From a virus, in the IMG/VR virus record IMGVR_UViG_3300048590_000302, positions 1 to 51,934 of that record: a DNA stretch of 51,934 bases; one strand, given 5' to 3'. The notes below the pieces were generated by a model. It saw only the letters and a program-made list of their open reading frames with translations. It ran no database searches and had not been told where the DNA came from. The translations under genes and the position numbers were made by a program. This document shows, piece by piece, positions 1 to 6,674 of this stretch (the stretch's first letter is position 1; each line of letters starts with the position of its first letter).

Positions 1-44
1 TTGCATTCCTTGACGACCTCTTCGGAGTGGTTGCCTCCCCTCAC
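1..44. repeat. Terminal overlap with the window's right end (51893-51934)
   Basis: Positions 1-44 and 51893-51934 align along their whole length, with six substitutions and a 2-nt length difference. The left copy keeps an open frame and the right copy contains an in-frame stop. Collapsing the two restores an intact gene across the junction. This suggests a circularly permuted or circularised genome whose end was assembled with errors. A short real direct terminal repeat is the alternative. Confidence 0.7.
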
Positions 45-191
45 GCACTCGCGGCAGATCCATCGGTTGAGGGAGTCGAGTTTCATGTGGAGGCATGCTG
101 GGCCATGGATGGGGCAGTCGAGGCGCTTTGGTCGTTCCCTTCGCATGAGTTTTGCGCCCTTGCCGGTGTAGGCTGGCCTCTTGTCGGACAT
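1..191 (-). CDS. Small zinc-ribbon-like protein, N-terminal part (runs off the window start)
   Basis: The gene starts at ATG 191 behind a strong AAGGAG site (spacing 8) and runs leftward off position 1 with no stop. Residues 26-49 hold two cysteine pairs (CPIHGPAC and CREC), suggesting a small metal-binding knuckle. If the window ends are overlapped, the frame continues into 51892-51814 and gives an 89-residue protein ending in a His/Tyr-rich tail. That stop overlaps the start of the next leftward gene, so this is the promoter-proximal gene of the leftward operon running to 49.6 kb. The function is not recognised. Confidence 0.75.
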   Translation of the reverse strand, partial: MSDKRPAYTGKGAKLMRRERPKRLDCPIHGPACLHMKLDSLNRWICRECVRGGNHSEEVVKEC

Positions 192-225
192 GGTGTTGTC
201 TCCTTGCTGTGAGCGGGGATTTCCC

Positions 226-254
226 TTTATAGCGGGAGGTTGGTGTCGGGGCAA
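226..254 (-). promoter_or_regulatory. Leftward sigma70-like promoter
   Basis: Read on the minus strand, TTGCCC (254-249) is followed after 17 bases by TATAAA (231-226). It lies about 35 bases upstream of the leftward ATG at 191. It would drive the operon that crosses the window junction and continues to 49.6 kb. Confidence 0.5.
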
Positions 255-377
255 CGAGGGGATTTTGGGCCCGTGGGGTGTACTAATTCGACACATGCGC
301 CGGGTTTGGTACCCTGCGGGGGGATAATAGGGCTCACGCCAGCGGAACTCGGGTCGGTGATGAAGCATTTTACCCGC

Positions 378-406
378 TTGACCCTTGGGGTATCGCCAGC
401 CATAAC
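378..406 (+). promoter_or_regulatory. Rightward sigma70-like promoter
   Basis: TTGACC (378-383) is followed after exactly 17 bases by CATAAC (401-406). It lies about 180 bases upstream of the first rightward gene, so the transcript would have a long leader containing both 18-bp direct repeats. It is a candidate driver of the modification genes. Confidence 0.45.
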
Positions 407-479
407 ACGCCTCCGGGCCGGGTTCCGCGATCGAGGAAGGTCGTCGTCGTCTCCTGTCAGTGGGCTTGGGTGGCGGAAT

Positions 480-565
480 TTATTTGATGGATTGCCCCCT
501 CTCAGGATAAATTGACCGCATACCCGCTCATAATCACTGGGGAATCCTTATTTGAGGGATTGCCC
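480..565 (+). repeat. Pair of 18-bp direct repeats in the leader of the modification operon
   Basis: The element TTATTTGAKGGATTGCCC occurs at 480-497 and 548-565, with 17 of 18 bases identical. The second copy sits just before the ribosome binding site of the ParB-like gene. Spacing and location fit a pair of operator or RNA-binding sites, but no known binding motif is recognised. Confidence 0.55.
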
Positions 566-583
566 TCCACGGAGGTTTTGTCG

Positions 584-1360
584 ATGGCCCGTAAGAAGAC
601 TGCATCCCCGGAAGCCGCTCCTGCTCAGGACTTGGGCACGGGGGCCGCCGCGCAGCCCCGGTTTCAGATTGAGATCGCCCCGATGGATTCGATCGTCCCG
701 TATGCCCGCAACGCCAAGCTGCACACCGACGAGCAGATATCGGAGATCATGGCGAGCTTTCAGGAGTTTGGCTTTATCAACCCGCTCCTGCTCGACGCCA
801 AGGGGTCGATCGTCGCCGGGCATGGTCGTTTCAAGGCGGCTCAGCGCCTTGGTTATACCGAGGCTCCCGTGATTCGTCTCGGGCATCTTTCCCCGGCGCA
901 GGTCAAGGCGCTTCGCATTGCCGACAACCAGCTCGGTCTTAAGACGGGATGGAATGCCGACCTGCTTTCCCTGGAGCTGACGGAGATGGCCGACGACGGC
1001 TACAACATGGAGCTGCTGGGGTTTGGCGATCAGATTGACGAGTGGCTGACGGCCTCGGCGGATCCGGCGCCATCGGATGATGATGGTTCCGAGGGCGGGG
1101 GCGCCCCGGCAGGTGGGGTTTCGTCGTCGTCGTCGGAATCTTCGGATGATCTTATTCGCGGCGATGTCGAGCGGATTGTGCTGCTCGTGGACAAGAAGGA
1201 CTTTATCAAGGCGGCGCAGGTCATCACCGAGATCAAGGAATCGGAGGGACTGGAGAACGTCACGGAGGTTTTTCTTCACCTGCTGATGGAGTGGAATCGT
1301 CTTCATGGGAGCAAGCGCCCGTCGCCCATTCCCGAGGGAAGCAGCGATGCGGCACATTGA
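584..1360 (+). CDS. ParB/Srx-fold domain protein, likely DNA-targeting partner of the base modification enzymes
   Basis: The start at ATG 584 follows GGAGG with spacing 8 and is preferred over an upstream in-frame ATG at 512. The 258-residue protein has a ParB-type nuclease-like domain at about residues 28-155, with the AGHGRFKAAQRLG core at 78-90 and IADNQLGL at 112-119. This is the same domain that precedes the methylase in many prophage ParB-methyltransferase fusions. Here no methylase follows. Instead there is an acidic and serine-rich linker (156-188) and an unrecognised helical domain (189-243). It overlaps the dioxygenase start by 14 bases. By inference it locates DNA sites for modification; a packaging or partition role is also possible. 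Confidence 0.75.
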   Translation: MARKKTASPEAAPAQDLGTGAAAQPRFQIEIAPMDSIVPYARNAKLHTDEQISEIMASFQEFGFINPLLLDAKGSIVAGHGRFKAAQRLGYTEAPVIRLGHLSPAQVKALRIADNQLGLKTGWNADLLSLELTEMADDGYNMELLGFGDQIDEWLTASADPAPSDDDGSEGGGAPAGGVSSSSSESSDDLIRGDVERIVLLVDKKDFIKAAQVITEIKESEGLENVTEVFLHLLMEWNRLHGSKRPSPIPEGSSDAAH

Positions 1361-2237
1361 GGTCGAGCGTTTGATTGAGGTTCCGAAGTCGCGCATCGGA
1401 GATGCACCGAAGGAATCCGATGCAAGTATTTACGTGCGGGAGCCGACTGTCATTACGCACCTCGGCCAGCCGATTGCGCTCTATGGGGATATTTCCGACT
1501 TCGACTTTCGACAGTTACTATCCTGGTGCAAGCGTGCAAGATTTGGCCTGTTCCGTCGCATGGCGGTCCAGCAAGGCAAGGAATGGTCCCTGCCGAAGTC
1601 CCTCGAACTTTTCTGGGGGTATACCACTGGAAGGCACGTCTATACGGCTCCTCCGGGCGTCACTCGCACGACCAAGGACGATCCCGACATTTACCGGGAG
1701 TCGATCATCCCGCTCTATCATCGACTGCGGCGGGAGTTTGAACTGCACATGCCTGCGCAGTACGTCTCGCAGTTTGAGCGGCTAACTTCTCAGATCCGTC
1801 CTGACTGGCGAATTGATGGCGGCATGTATACGCAGGTCGTATGCAACAAGGGGAATGTATGGAGTTACCATCTCGATCAGTCCAATTTCCGTGATTCCTG
1901 GTCTTCCATGGGAGTGTTCAGCCGTGGGTGTGTTGGCGGCAACACTATCATCCCTGCTCTGGATATGCGATTTGCCATGCAGGGGCAGCGGTTCCTCATC
2001 TTTGAAGGGGCGCGACTCATCCACGGCGTCACACCGCTGACGAAGGTCAAGGCGGATGCCTACCGATATTCATTCGTTTACTATGCGCACGAACAGATGG
2101 CGAAGATGGACACGCTGGAGGTGGAGCTGCGGAAGTTTCGCCGGTCGCTCGACAAGCGCTTCGATGCTGATTATCAGGCGACGCGCGATGCCAACGTGCA
2201 GAAGTTTCGCCGCAAGATGAGGAAGAGCGGACTATGA
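1347..2237 (+). CDS. TET/JBP-like 2-oxoglutarate- and Fe(II)-dependent dioxygenase (putative 5-methylpyrimidine hydroxylase)
   Basis: Enzymes of this family oxidise the 5-methyl group of thymine or 5-methylcytosine in DNA. ATG 1347 sits behind GAGGGA; the open frame upstream is the tail of the preceding gene. In the 296-residue product the iron ligands are readable as H175-x-D177 (in YHLDQSN) and H226 (in LIHGVTP), with the oxoglutarate-binding arginine at R240. The glycine-rich stretch at about 194-199 and the strand order fit a double-stranded beta-helix. A basic C-terminal tail (residues 262-294) may contact DNA. Its neighbours (ParB-like, glycosyltransferase, terminase) match published phage TET/JBP neighbourhoods. 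The motif alone would fit other 2OG oxygenases, so the subfamily rests partly on context. Confidence 0.75.
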   Translation: MRHIEVERLIEVPKSRIGDAPKESDASIYVREPTVITHLGQPIALYGDISDFDFRQLLSWCKRARFGLFRRMAVQQGKEWSLPKSLELFWGYTTGRHVYTAPPGVTRTTKDDPDIYRESIIPLYHRLRREFELHMPAQYVSQFERLTSQIRPDWRIDGGMYTQVVCNKGNVWSYHLDQSNFRDSWSSMGVFSRGCVGGNTIIPALDMRFAMQGQRFLIFEGARLIHGVTPLTKVKADAYRYSFVYYAHEQMAKMDTLEVELRKFRRSLDKRFDADYQATRDANVQKFRRKMRKSGL

Positions 2238-3082
2238 ATCTATACTCGCATCCCCTGGTTGCCATTCCCTCGCATCGTCGCGCGGCGGGCCTGCTGGAGC
2301 ACACGCTGGCCTTTCTTCGGCGGATGGGCTTTCCCCTCTCGCGGGTCTTCGTCTTCGTCTCGGACGCGGATGATCTTAAGGACTACAAGGCGGCGATCCC
2401 GGATGCCGATGGGCTGCACCTCGTTTTTGCAAAAAAAGCCTCCTCGCTCCGCTCGAAGTTCAACTTCATTCGGCGGTACTTCGCGCGGGGGCAGCGCGTG
2501 TTTCTCCTCGAAGACGACGTGATGAGCCTCGTCGAGAAGATGGGCGAGAACTCCGTGCGCGAGTGTGCAGACTTCGAGGCATTTCTTCGCGAGGGCTTCG
2601 ACCTCATGGAGTCGGTTGGTGCCCGCATCTGGGGGGTTTCCCCGCACGCCAACGCCTTCTACATGACGAACAACAATTCGATCAACTTCAAGTTTATCGT
2701 GGCTCAGGCATTTGGATTCGTCGCCGACGACGACGCGCGTCTCGACATCACGCTCGACGGGAAGAGCGACTATGAGCGGACGATTCTCTACTATTTAGCC
2801 GACGGGAGGACGCCGCGGCTGAATCGGTTCGGGGTGAAGCCGTTTGCCAGCTACAAGGGCGAGGGTGGACTTCAGGCGGAGTTTGACCATCGGACGCGGG
2901 TTTATAAGGAGGAGCAGGCCGTCTCCTATCTCACGAGCCGGTATTCGCTCCTGTGCTACCGCAACGAGGGGAAGAAGAGCGTGATGCCGGAGATCAAGTT
3001 TCGTCCGATCAAGGGCAGTCACAAGGCGGTCGTGGCCGCGCAGGCCGCTCGTGACAAGGAACTCGGTTATGGTAAGAACTAA
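2234..3082 (+). CDS. GT-A fold glycosyltransferase, candidate DNA base glycosyltransferase
   Basis: The 282-residue protein opens with a Rossmann-like strand and basic turn (LVAIPSHRRAAG, residues 8-19). It has an acidic cluster EDD at 93-95 (VFLLEDDVMSL), in the position of the metal and sugar-nucleotide DxD motif. It starts four bases before the dioxygenase stop (ATGA overlap), implying coupled translation. The family that fits best is the TET/JBP-associated glycosyltransferases, relatives of the kinetoplastid base J transferase, which add a sugar to hydroxymethyl bases. The sugar is unknown. A capsule-type transferase is the alternative, but the coupling to the dioxygenase argues for DNA as acceptor. 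Confidence 0.65.
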   Translation: MNLYSHPLVAIPSHRRAAGLLEHTLAFLRRMGFPLSRVFVFVSDADDLKDYKAAIPDADGLHLVFAKKASSLRSKFNFIRRYFARGQRVFLLEDDVMSLVEKMGENSVRECADFEAFLREGFDLMESVGARIWGVSPHANAFYMTNNNSINFKFIVAQAFGFVADDDARLDITLDGKSDYERTILYYLADGRTPRLNRFGVKPFASYKGEGGLQAEFDHRTRVYKEEQAVSYLTSRYSLLCYRNEGKKSVMPEIKFRPIKGSHKAVVAAQAARDKELGYGKN

Positions 3083-3881
3083 TGACGGGGGGATTTCCGG
3101 CGCATGGTTCGAGCGCGATGGCGGGATGCTGACCAAGCATTGTGCGAATGCCCGCGAGCAGGTGGGGCAGCTCGTTTCCATGCCATCGTATATGACCGCA
3201 CCGACGATCGTCCGCGTGGGGAGCGATCGGTATACGATGCGGTTTATTGATGGCAGTTCACTTCTCGAACTCTGCACGAAGCGTCGTCTTGTGGCAACGT
3301 ATTTCGTGCAGCAACTGCTTACGATCATTGATCAGAATCGTCGTCAGTCGATGCTGGTTGAGATGGAGCACTTTACGCGCAAGGTGAGGTCGATTGCGTT
3401 TCAATCGCCGACCCTTCCGCGCCCGCTTCGCGGGACTCTCTGGCTCTCGTGGCAGTCGATTCTTGACATGATGCCCGATGAGATTCTGCTGCCGATGGGG
3501 TTTGCGCATGGGGATCTTACGCCCGAGAACATCATCATCGACCAGCGGATGACGCCGCACTTTATTGATGCGATTCCCTCGCCTGTCTCCACCATTCTTC
3601 AGGACGTGAGCAAGCTTCGTCAGGAGTTTCTTTATGGATGGTCGTCTGTTCGTCACGGTCTTGATTACGATCGCCGTCACTATCAGGGGATTGTTGACGG
3701 GAGATTTCCCACGACGCGGGAACTTCTCACGCTGGACTTCGTTACGATTGCACGGATAGCCCCTTATGCGGGTGCCAATGAGAGGATTTCCGAATGGATT
3801 ACGCAGCGTCTCTGCCAGATCTTGTCGTGCTATGCGCAGGCACTTCCGACCGCTACGGTGGACGCCCCAAGGCTCTCCTGA
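3069..3881 (+). CDS. APH/choline-kinase-fold small-molecule kinase
   Basis: This is a 270-residue kinase-like protein. The catalytic loop is explicit: HGDLTPENIII at residues 147-157 (H147, D149, N154). A metal-binding aspartate follows at D167 (HFIDAI), and D179 sits in the downstream QDVSKL motif typical of aminoglycoside phosphotransferase-fold enzymes. A GTG at 3051 is in frame, but ATG 3069 has AAGGAA at spacing 7. It overlaps the transferase by 14 bases and the next gene by 88. Such kinases phosphorylate sugars, choline or amino alcohols. With the adjoining nucleotidyltransferase it probably makes an NDP-activated donor; direct phosphorylation of the hydroxylated base is less likely but possible. 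Confidence 0.7.
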   Translation: MVRTNDGGISGAWFERDGGMLTKHCANAREQVGQLVSMPSYMTAPTIVRVGSDRYTMRFIDGSSLLELCTKRRLVATYFVQQLLTIIDQNRRQSMLVEMEHFTRKVRSIAFQSPTLPRPLRGTLWLSWQSILDMMPDEILLPMGFAHGDLTPENIIIDQRMTPHFIDAIPSPVSTILQDVSKLRQEFLYGWSSVRHGLDYDRRHYQGIVDGRFPTTRELLTLDFVTIARIAPYAGANERISEWITQRLCQILSCYAQALPTATVDAPRLS

Positions 3882-4852
3882 CCCATCCGTCCGGGTTTAT
3901 CATGGCTGTGGAATCGGTGCGTGGGCTTTATGGGTATGGTCGTCTTCATGTGGTGGTTCGCCATCTGTCGCATGTGGATGTGGTTCGTCGTGAATTTCTC
4001 GCTGGTGGTCTTGGCCTGACCGAGGTCAATGTCGTCGTCGTCGGTGAGACGTCCTCTCCTCTTGAGTCGGCACGGCGATTTGTACGGTTGTCTGGTATTC
4101 GCGGTCCTGTGGCCTTCAAGGATTGTGACAATCATTTTCGCATGCGGGTAACTCCTGGTGACTACGCTGCGGTGGTCTACATGCCTGAGCAGGCATCGTT
4201 TGTACGGCGTGACAACAAGAGCTACTGCTCATACTCGGGCTTCTCGCGCAAGCCTTCGGACTGGGCGTGTGCCGGTCTTTACTCGTTCTCGGAGGCTCAG
4301 GATCTTCTGGAGCTGTCGGGGGAGTGGACGGACTTTTGGCAGGTGATGCCTACGACTGCGGTCCATGACGTGGAGCATTATCTTGATTGGGGAACGCGGG
4401 AGGATTGGGTTAGGTTTCGTCGGCGGTATGGGACGGTGTTCGTGGACATCGACGGCGTCCTTGTTCGCAATGGGTCGAGGTCGTTTGCTGACCGGCTTTG
4501 GGGTGATACGGCAGTGATTGCCGGGTCGATCAGGAGGGTCAACGCGCTTTACCATTCCGGTCGGTGGCATGTGGTGCTGGTGACTTCGCGTCCCGAGGAG
4601 GTGCGGCGGGAGACCGTTTCGCAACTGGCGGAATTGTCGTATCATCGTCTAATGATGGGACTTCCAGCCGCCCATCGCATCCTGATTGGCGACGATGATA
4701 GTTTCGGGTCCATGGTCCATGCCGTGCGAATGACGAGGGACGAACCCGACTGGAGACATTTCAACGACATCACCGGAGACTTCCCCGATGACAGATCAAC
4801 CGAAGAAGAAGATGGGCCAGCCGACGAAGTATCGGAAGGCGATTTGCGATGA
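3794..4852 (+). CDS. Nucleotidyltransferase-HAD phosphatase fusion (NDP-activated donor synthesis)
   Basis: Two catalytic domains are readable in 352 residues. Residues 9-29 carry a sugar or choline-phosphate nucleotidyltransferase signature (LCAGTSDRYGGRPKALL), with the metal-binding DCDN at 110-113. Residues 212-305 are a HAD phosphatase: DxDG at 218-221, Thr-Ser at 264-265 and the DDD motif at 300-302. The fusion follows the kinase directly and overlaps it by 88 bases. Kinase, nucleotidyltransferase and phosphatase together resemble pathways that make NDP-heptoses or CDP-aminoalcohols. By inference the set supplies the group transferred to DNA by the upstream transferase. The acidic tail overlaps terS. 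Confidence 0.7.
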   Translation: MDYAASLPDLVVLCAGTSDRYGGRPKALLTHPSGFIMAVESVRGLYGYGRLHVVVRHLSHVDVVRREFLAGGLGLTEVNVVVVGETSSPLESARRFVRLSGIRGPVAFKDCDNHFRMRVTPGDYAAVVYMPEQASFVRRDNKSYCSYSGFSRKPSDWACAGLYSFSEAQDLLELSGEWTDFWQVMPTTAVHDVEHYLDWGTREDWVRFRRRYGTVFVDIDGVLVRNGSRSFADRLWGDTAVIAGSIRRVNALYHSGRWHVVLVTSRPEEVRRETVSQLAELSYHRLMMGLPAAHRILIGDDDSFGSMVHAVRMTRDEPDWRHFNDITGDFPDDRSTEEEDGPADEVSEGDLR

Positions 4853-5288
4853 GATCGTTGAGTTCATGGCTACGGGGCGTTCGATCTCGGCGTTTGCCGC
4901 TGAGAAGAAGCTGTCGCGCGACATTCTCTATCGGTGGTGTGAGCGCTACCCGGAGTTTGCTGATGCGATGGCAGCAGGCAAGGAGGCGTCCCAGCGCTGG
5001 TGGGAGGCTTTGGCCATGGCTGTGGCGAGCGGTTCGGCTGCCGGACACAAGACGTATAAGAATGCCAACTCGGGGATGGTGATGTTTATGATGAGTCGTC
5101 GCTTCCCCGACTACTACAAGAAGTCCGACGGCGGACCAATCGAAGGCGAGGGCAATGGCACAACGGACGACAACGTCAACGAAGAGGAACTTTCCAACGA
5201 GATCGACCGCCTCATCGCGCTCCGCGATCGACTCCGATCGTCTAAAAAGACTGCTGATGCGCGAGATCGCGGACGAGGCAAGAAGTGA
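4788..5288 (+). CDS. Terminase small subunit
   Basis: The 166-residue protein has an N-terminal helix-turn-helix region (about residues 14-55, KLSRDILYRWCERYPEFADA) typical of small terminase subunits that bind the packaging site. A charged tail follows. It overlaps the upstream fusion gene by 65 bases and terL by 32 bases, as usual for a terS-terL pair. It would select viral DNA and stimulate the large subunit. Confidence 0.8.
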   Translation: MTDQPKKKMGQPTKYRKAICDEIVEFMATGRSISAFAAEKKLSRDILYRWCERYPEFADAMAAGKEASQRWWEALAMAVASGSAAGHKTYKNANSGMVMFMMSRRFPDYYKKSDGGPIEGEGNGTTDDNVNEEELSNEIDRLIALRDRLRSSKKTADARDRGRGKK

Positions 5289-6672
5289 TCTTCTGGCCTT
5301 TATCCAGGTTCTCAATCCCCGCTATCAGGTCAACTGGCATCATGCCGCCATCTGCGATCGTCTGACCCGTCTTGCTTCTGAGGAGGGTCAGCGCCTGATA
5401 ATTTCGGTGCCCCCTCAGTATGGGAAGAGCGAGATCGTGTCGCGGCATTTTCCTGCGTGGATGCTCGGACGAATCCCCGACGGCAAGATCATCCAGGCGT
5501 CGTACTCGGCGGACCTTGCCAACAGCTTTAACCGCGACTGCCAGGGGATCATGGAGTCGGAGGCGTATCGGACGATCTTTCCCCAGACGCAGATCTATCC
5601 CTTCTGCAAGGGGATCAAGCGCACGCAGAACGAGGTCCAGACCTCGCGTCGTGGCTACCTCTTTACCGTGGGGGTTGGCGGCGCCACCACGGGTCGGACG
5701 GCGAATCCTCTTTTTATCATCGACGATCCAATCAAGGACATGGTCCAGGCCCTCAACGAGAAGCACCGCCAGCGCATCATCGAGTGGTATCACGCGGTCG
5801 TCGAGACTCGTCTTTCCCTCGGGGCGAACGTCATCATCATGCACACCCGCTGGCATCAGGGGGATCTTGCCGGATATTTACAGGCCGAGGCTGCCAAGGA
5901 CCCGACCGCCCCTCAGTATGAGGTGATCAACTTTCCTGCGCTTGCCGAGCCGCACTTTCCCCTCCACGCTGACGATCCTCGTCAGGTGGGGGAGGCTCTG
6001 TGGCCTTTATACAAGGGGGATGCTGCTGCTCAGCAGAAGCTTCGCAAGTCGGTGGGGAGCTATATCTATAACGCGCTCTTTCAAGGTCGTCCGCAGTCGG
6101 AAGGCGGCAACATGGTGGATGCCGCGTGGTGGCGCTACTATGAGGCGCTGCCGCCGCTGGATGCGTTTGAGGAGATGCTTATCAGCGTTGACTGCGCGTT
6201 CAAGGATATCAAGGCGTCGGACTTCGTCGTCGTTTCCGTGTGGGGGAGGATTGGTCGCGCGAAGTATCTCGTCGATCAGATTCGTGGCCGCTACAACGTG
6301 CAGAAGACCATGCACTGGATCATGAACACAGCGGATAAATACCCCCGCGCCCACGAGAAGTTGATCGAGGGGAAGGCGAACGGTCCTGCGGTGATTTCCC
6401 TCCTCAAGGGGAAGCTCCACGGCCTTCGCGAGATCGACCCGAAGAGCAGCAAGATTTCCCGCGTGGCGGCTGTCTCGCCCATGATCGAGGACGGCGAGGT
6501 ATGGCTTCCCGACCCGAAGATTGCGACCTTCGACGTTCGCGACTTCGTTGCCGAGTGGTCGGCTTTCCCGATGGGTGTCAACGACGACCAGGTCGATGCC
6601 GGCACACAAGCTCTGGACAGATTGTCGCGGGGCGAGAATAATTACCTACGAAAACTTGTTGGGAGAACCTGA
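5257..6672 (+). CDS. Terminase large subunit (packaging ATPase and nuclease)
   Basis: This is a two-domain motor of 471 residues from ATG 5257, chosen because the upstream part of the frame is a low-complexity overlap with terS. The ATPase has the P-loop variant VPPQYGKSE (51-59) and Walker B FIIDD (153-157). The RNase H-like nuclease has aspartates in ISVDCAFKD near residue 314 and in NDDQVDAG near the C-terminus. It belongs to the group often annotated Terminase_6 / TIGR01630. It is followed two bases later by the portal gene. The circularly permuted ends fit headful cutting. Confidence 0.93.
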   Translation: MREIADEARSDLLAFIQVLNPRYQVNWHHAAICDRLTRLASEEGQRLIISVPPQYGKSEIVSRHFPAWMLGRIPDGKIIQASYSADLANSFNRDCQGIMESEAYRTIFPQTQIYPFCKGIKRTQNEVQTSRRGYLFTVGVGGATTGRTANPLFIIDDPIKDMVQALNEKHRQRIIEWYHAVVETRLSLGANVIIMHTRWHQGDLAGYLQAEAAKDPTAPQYEVINFPALAEPHFPLHADDPRQVGEALWPLYKGDAAAQQKLRKSVGSYIYNALFQGRPQSEGGNMVDAAWWRYYEALPPLDAFEEMLISVDCAFKDIKASDFVVVSVWGRIGRAKYLVDQIRGRYNVQKTMHWIMNTADKYPRAHEKLIEGKANGPAVISLLKGKLHGLREIDPKSSKISRVAAVSPMIEDGEVWLPDPKIATFDVRDFVAEWSAFPMGVNDDQVDAGTQALDRLSRGENNYLRKLVGRT

Positions 6673-6674
6673 AC

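Larger units (their letters stand above)
192..583. promoter_or_regulatory. Divergent control region between leftward and rightward operons
   Basis: No convincing gene lies in these 392 bases. The region separates the leftward gene starting at 191 from the rightward modification and late operon starting at 584. It contains one candidate sigma70-type promoter for each direction (226-254 leftward, 378-406 rightward). It also contains a pair of 18-bp direct repeats (480-497 and 548-565) and a (GTC)4-type trinucleotide run near 435-446. An overlapping open frame at 240-515 lacks a credible ribosome site and was discarded. Confidence 0.6.

Noticed and set aside
240-515. 91-codon rightward frame upstream of the ParB-like gene
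   Set aside because: No ribosome site, odd composition, and it contains the promoter-like sequences of the divergent region.
548-1396. Long leftward frame opposite the ParB-like gene
   Set aside because: Mirror frame of a well-supported gene in GC-rich DNA; no start signal and no protein-like motifs.
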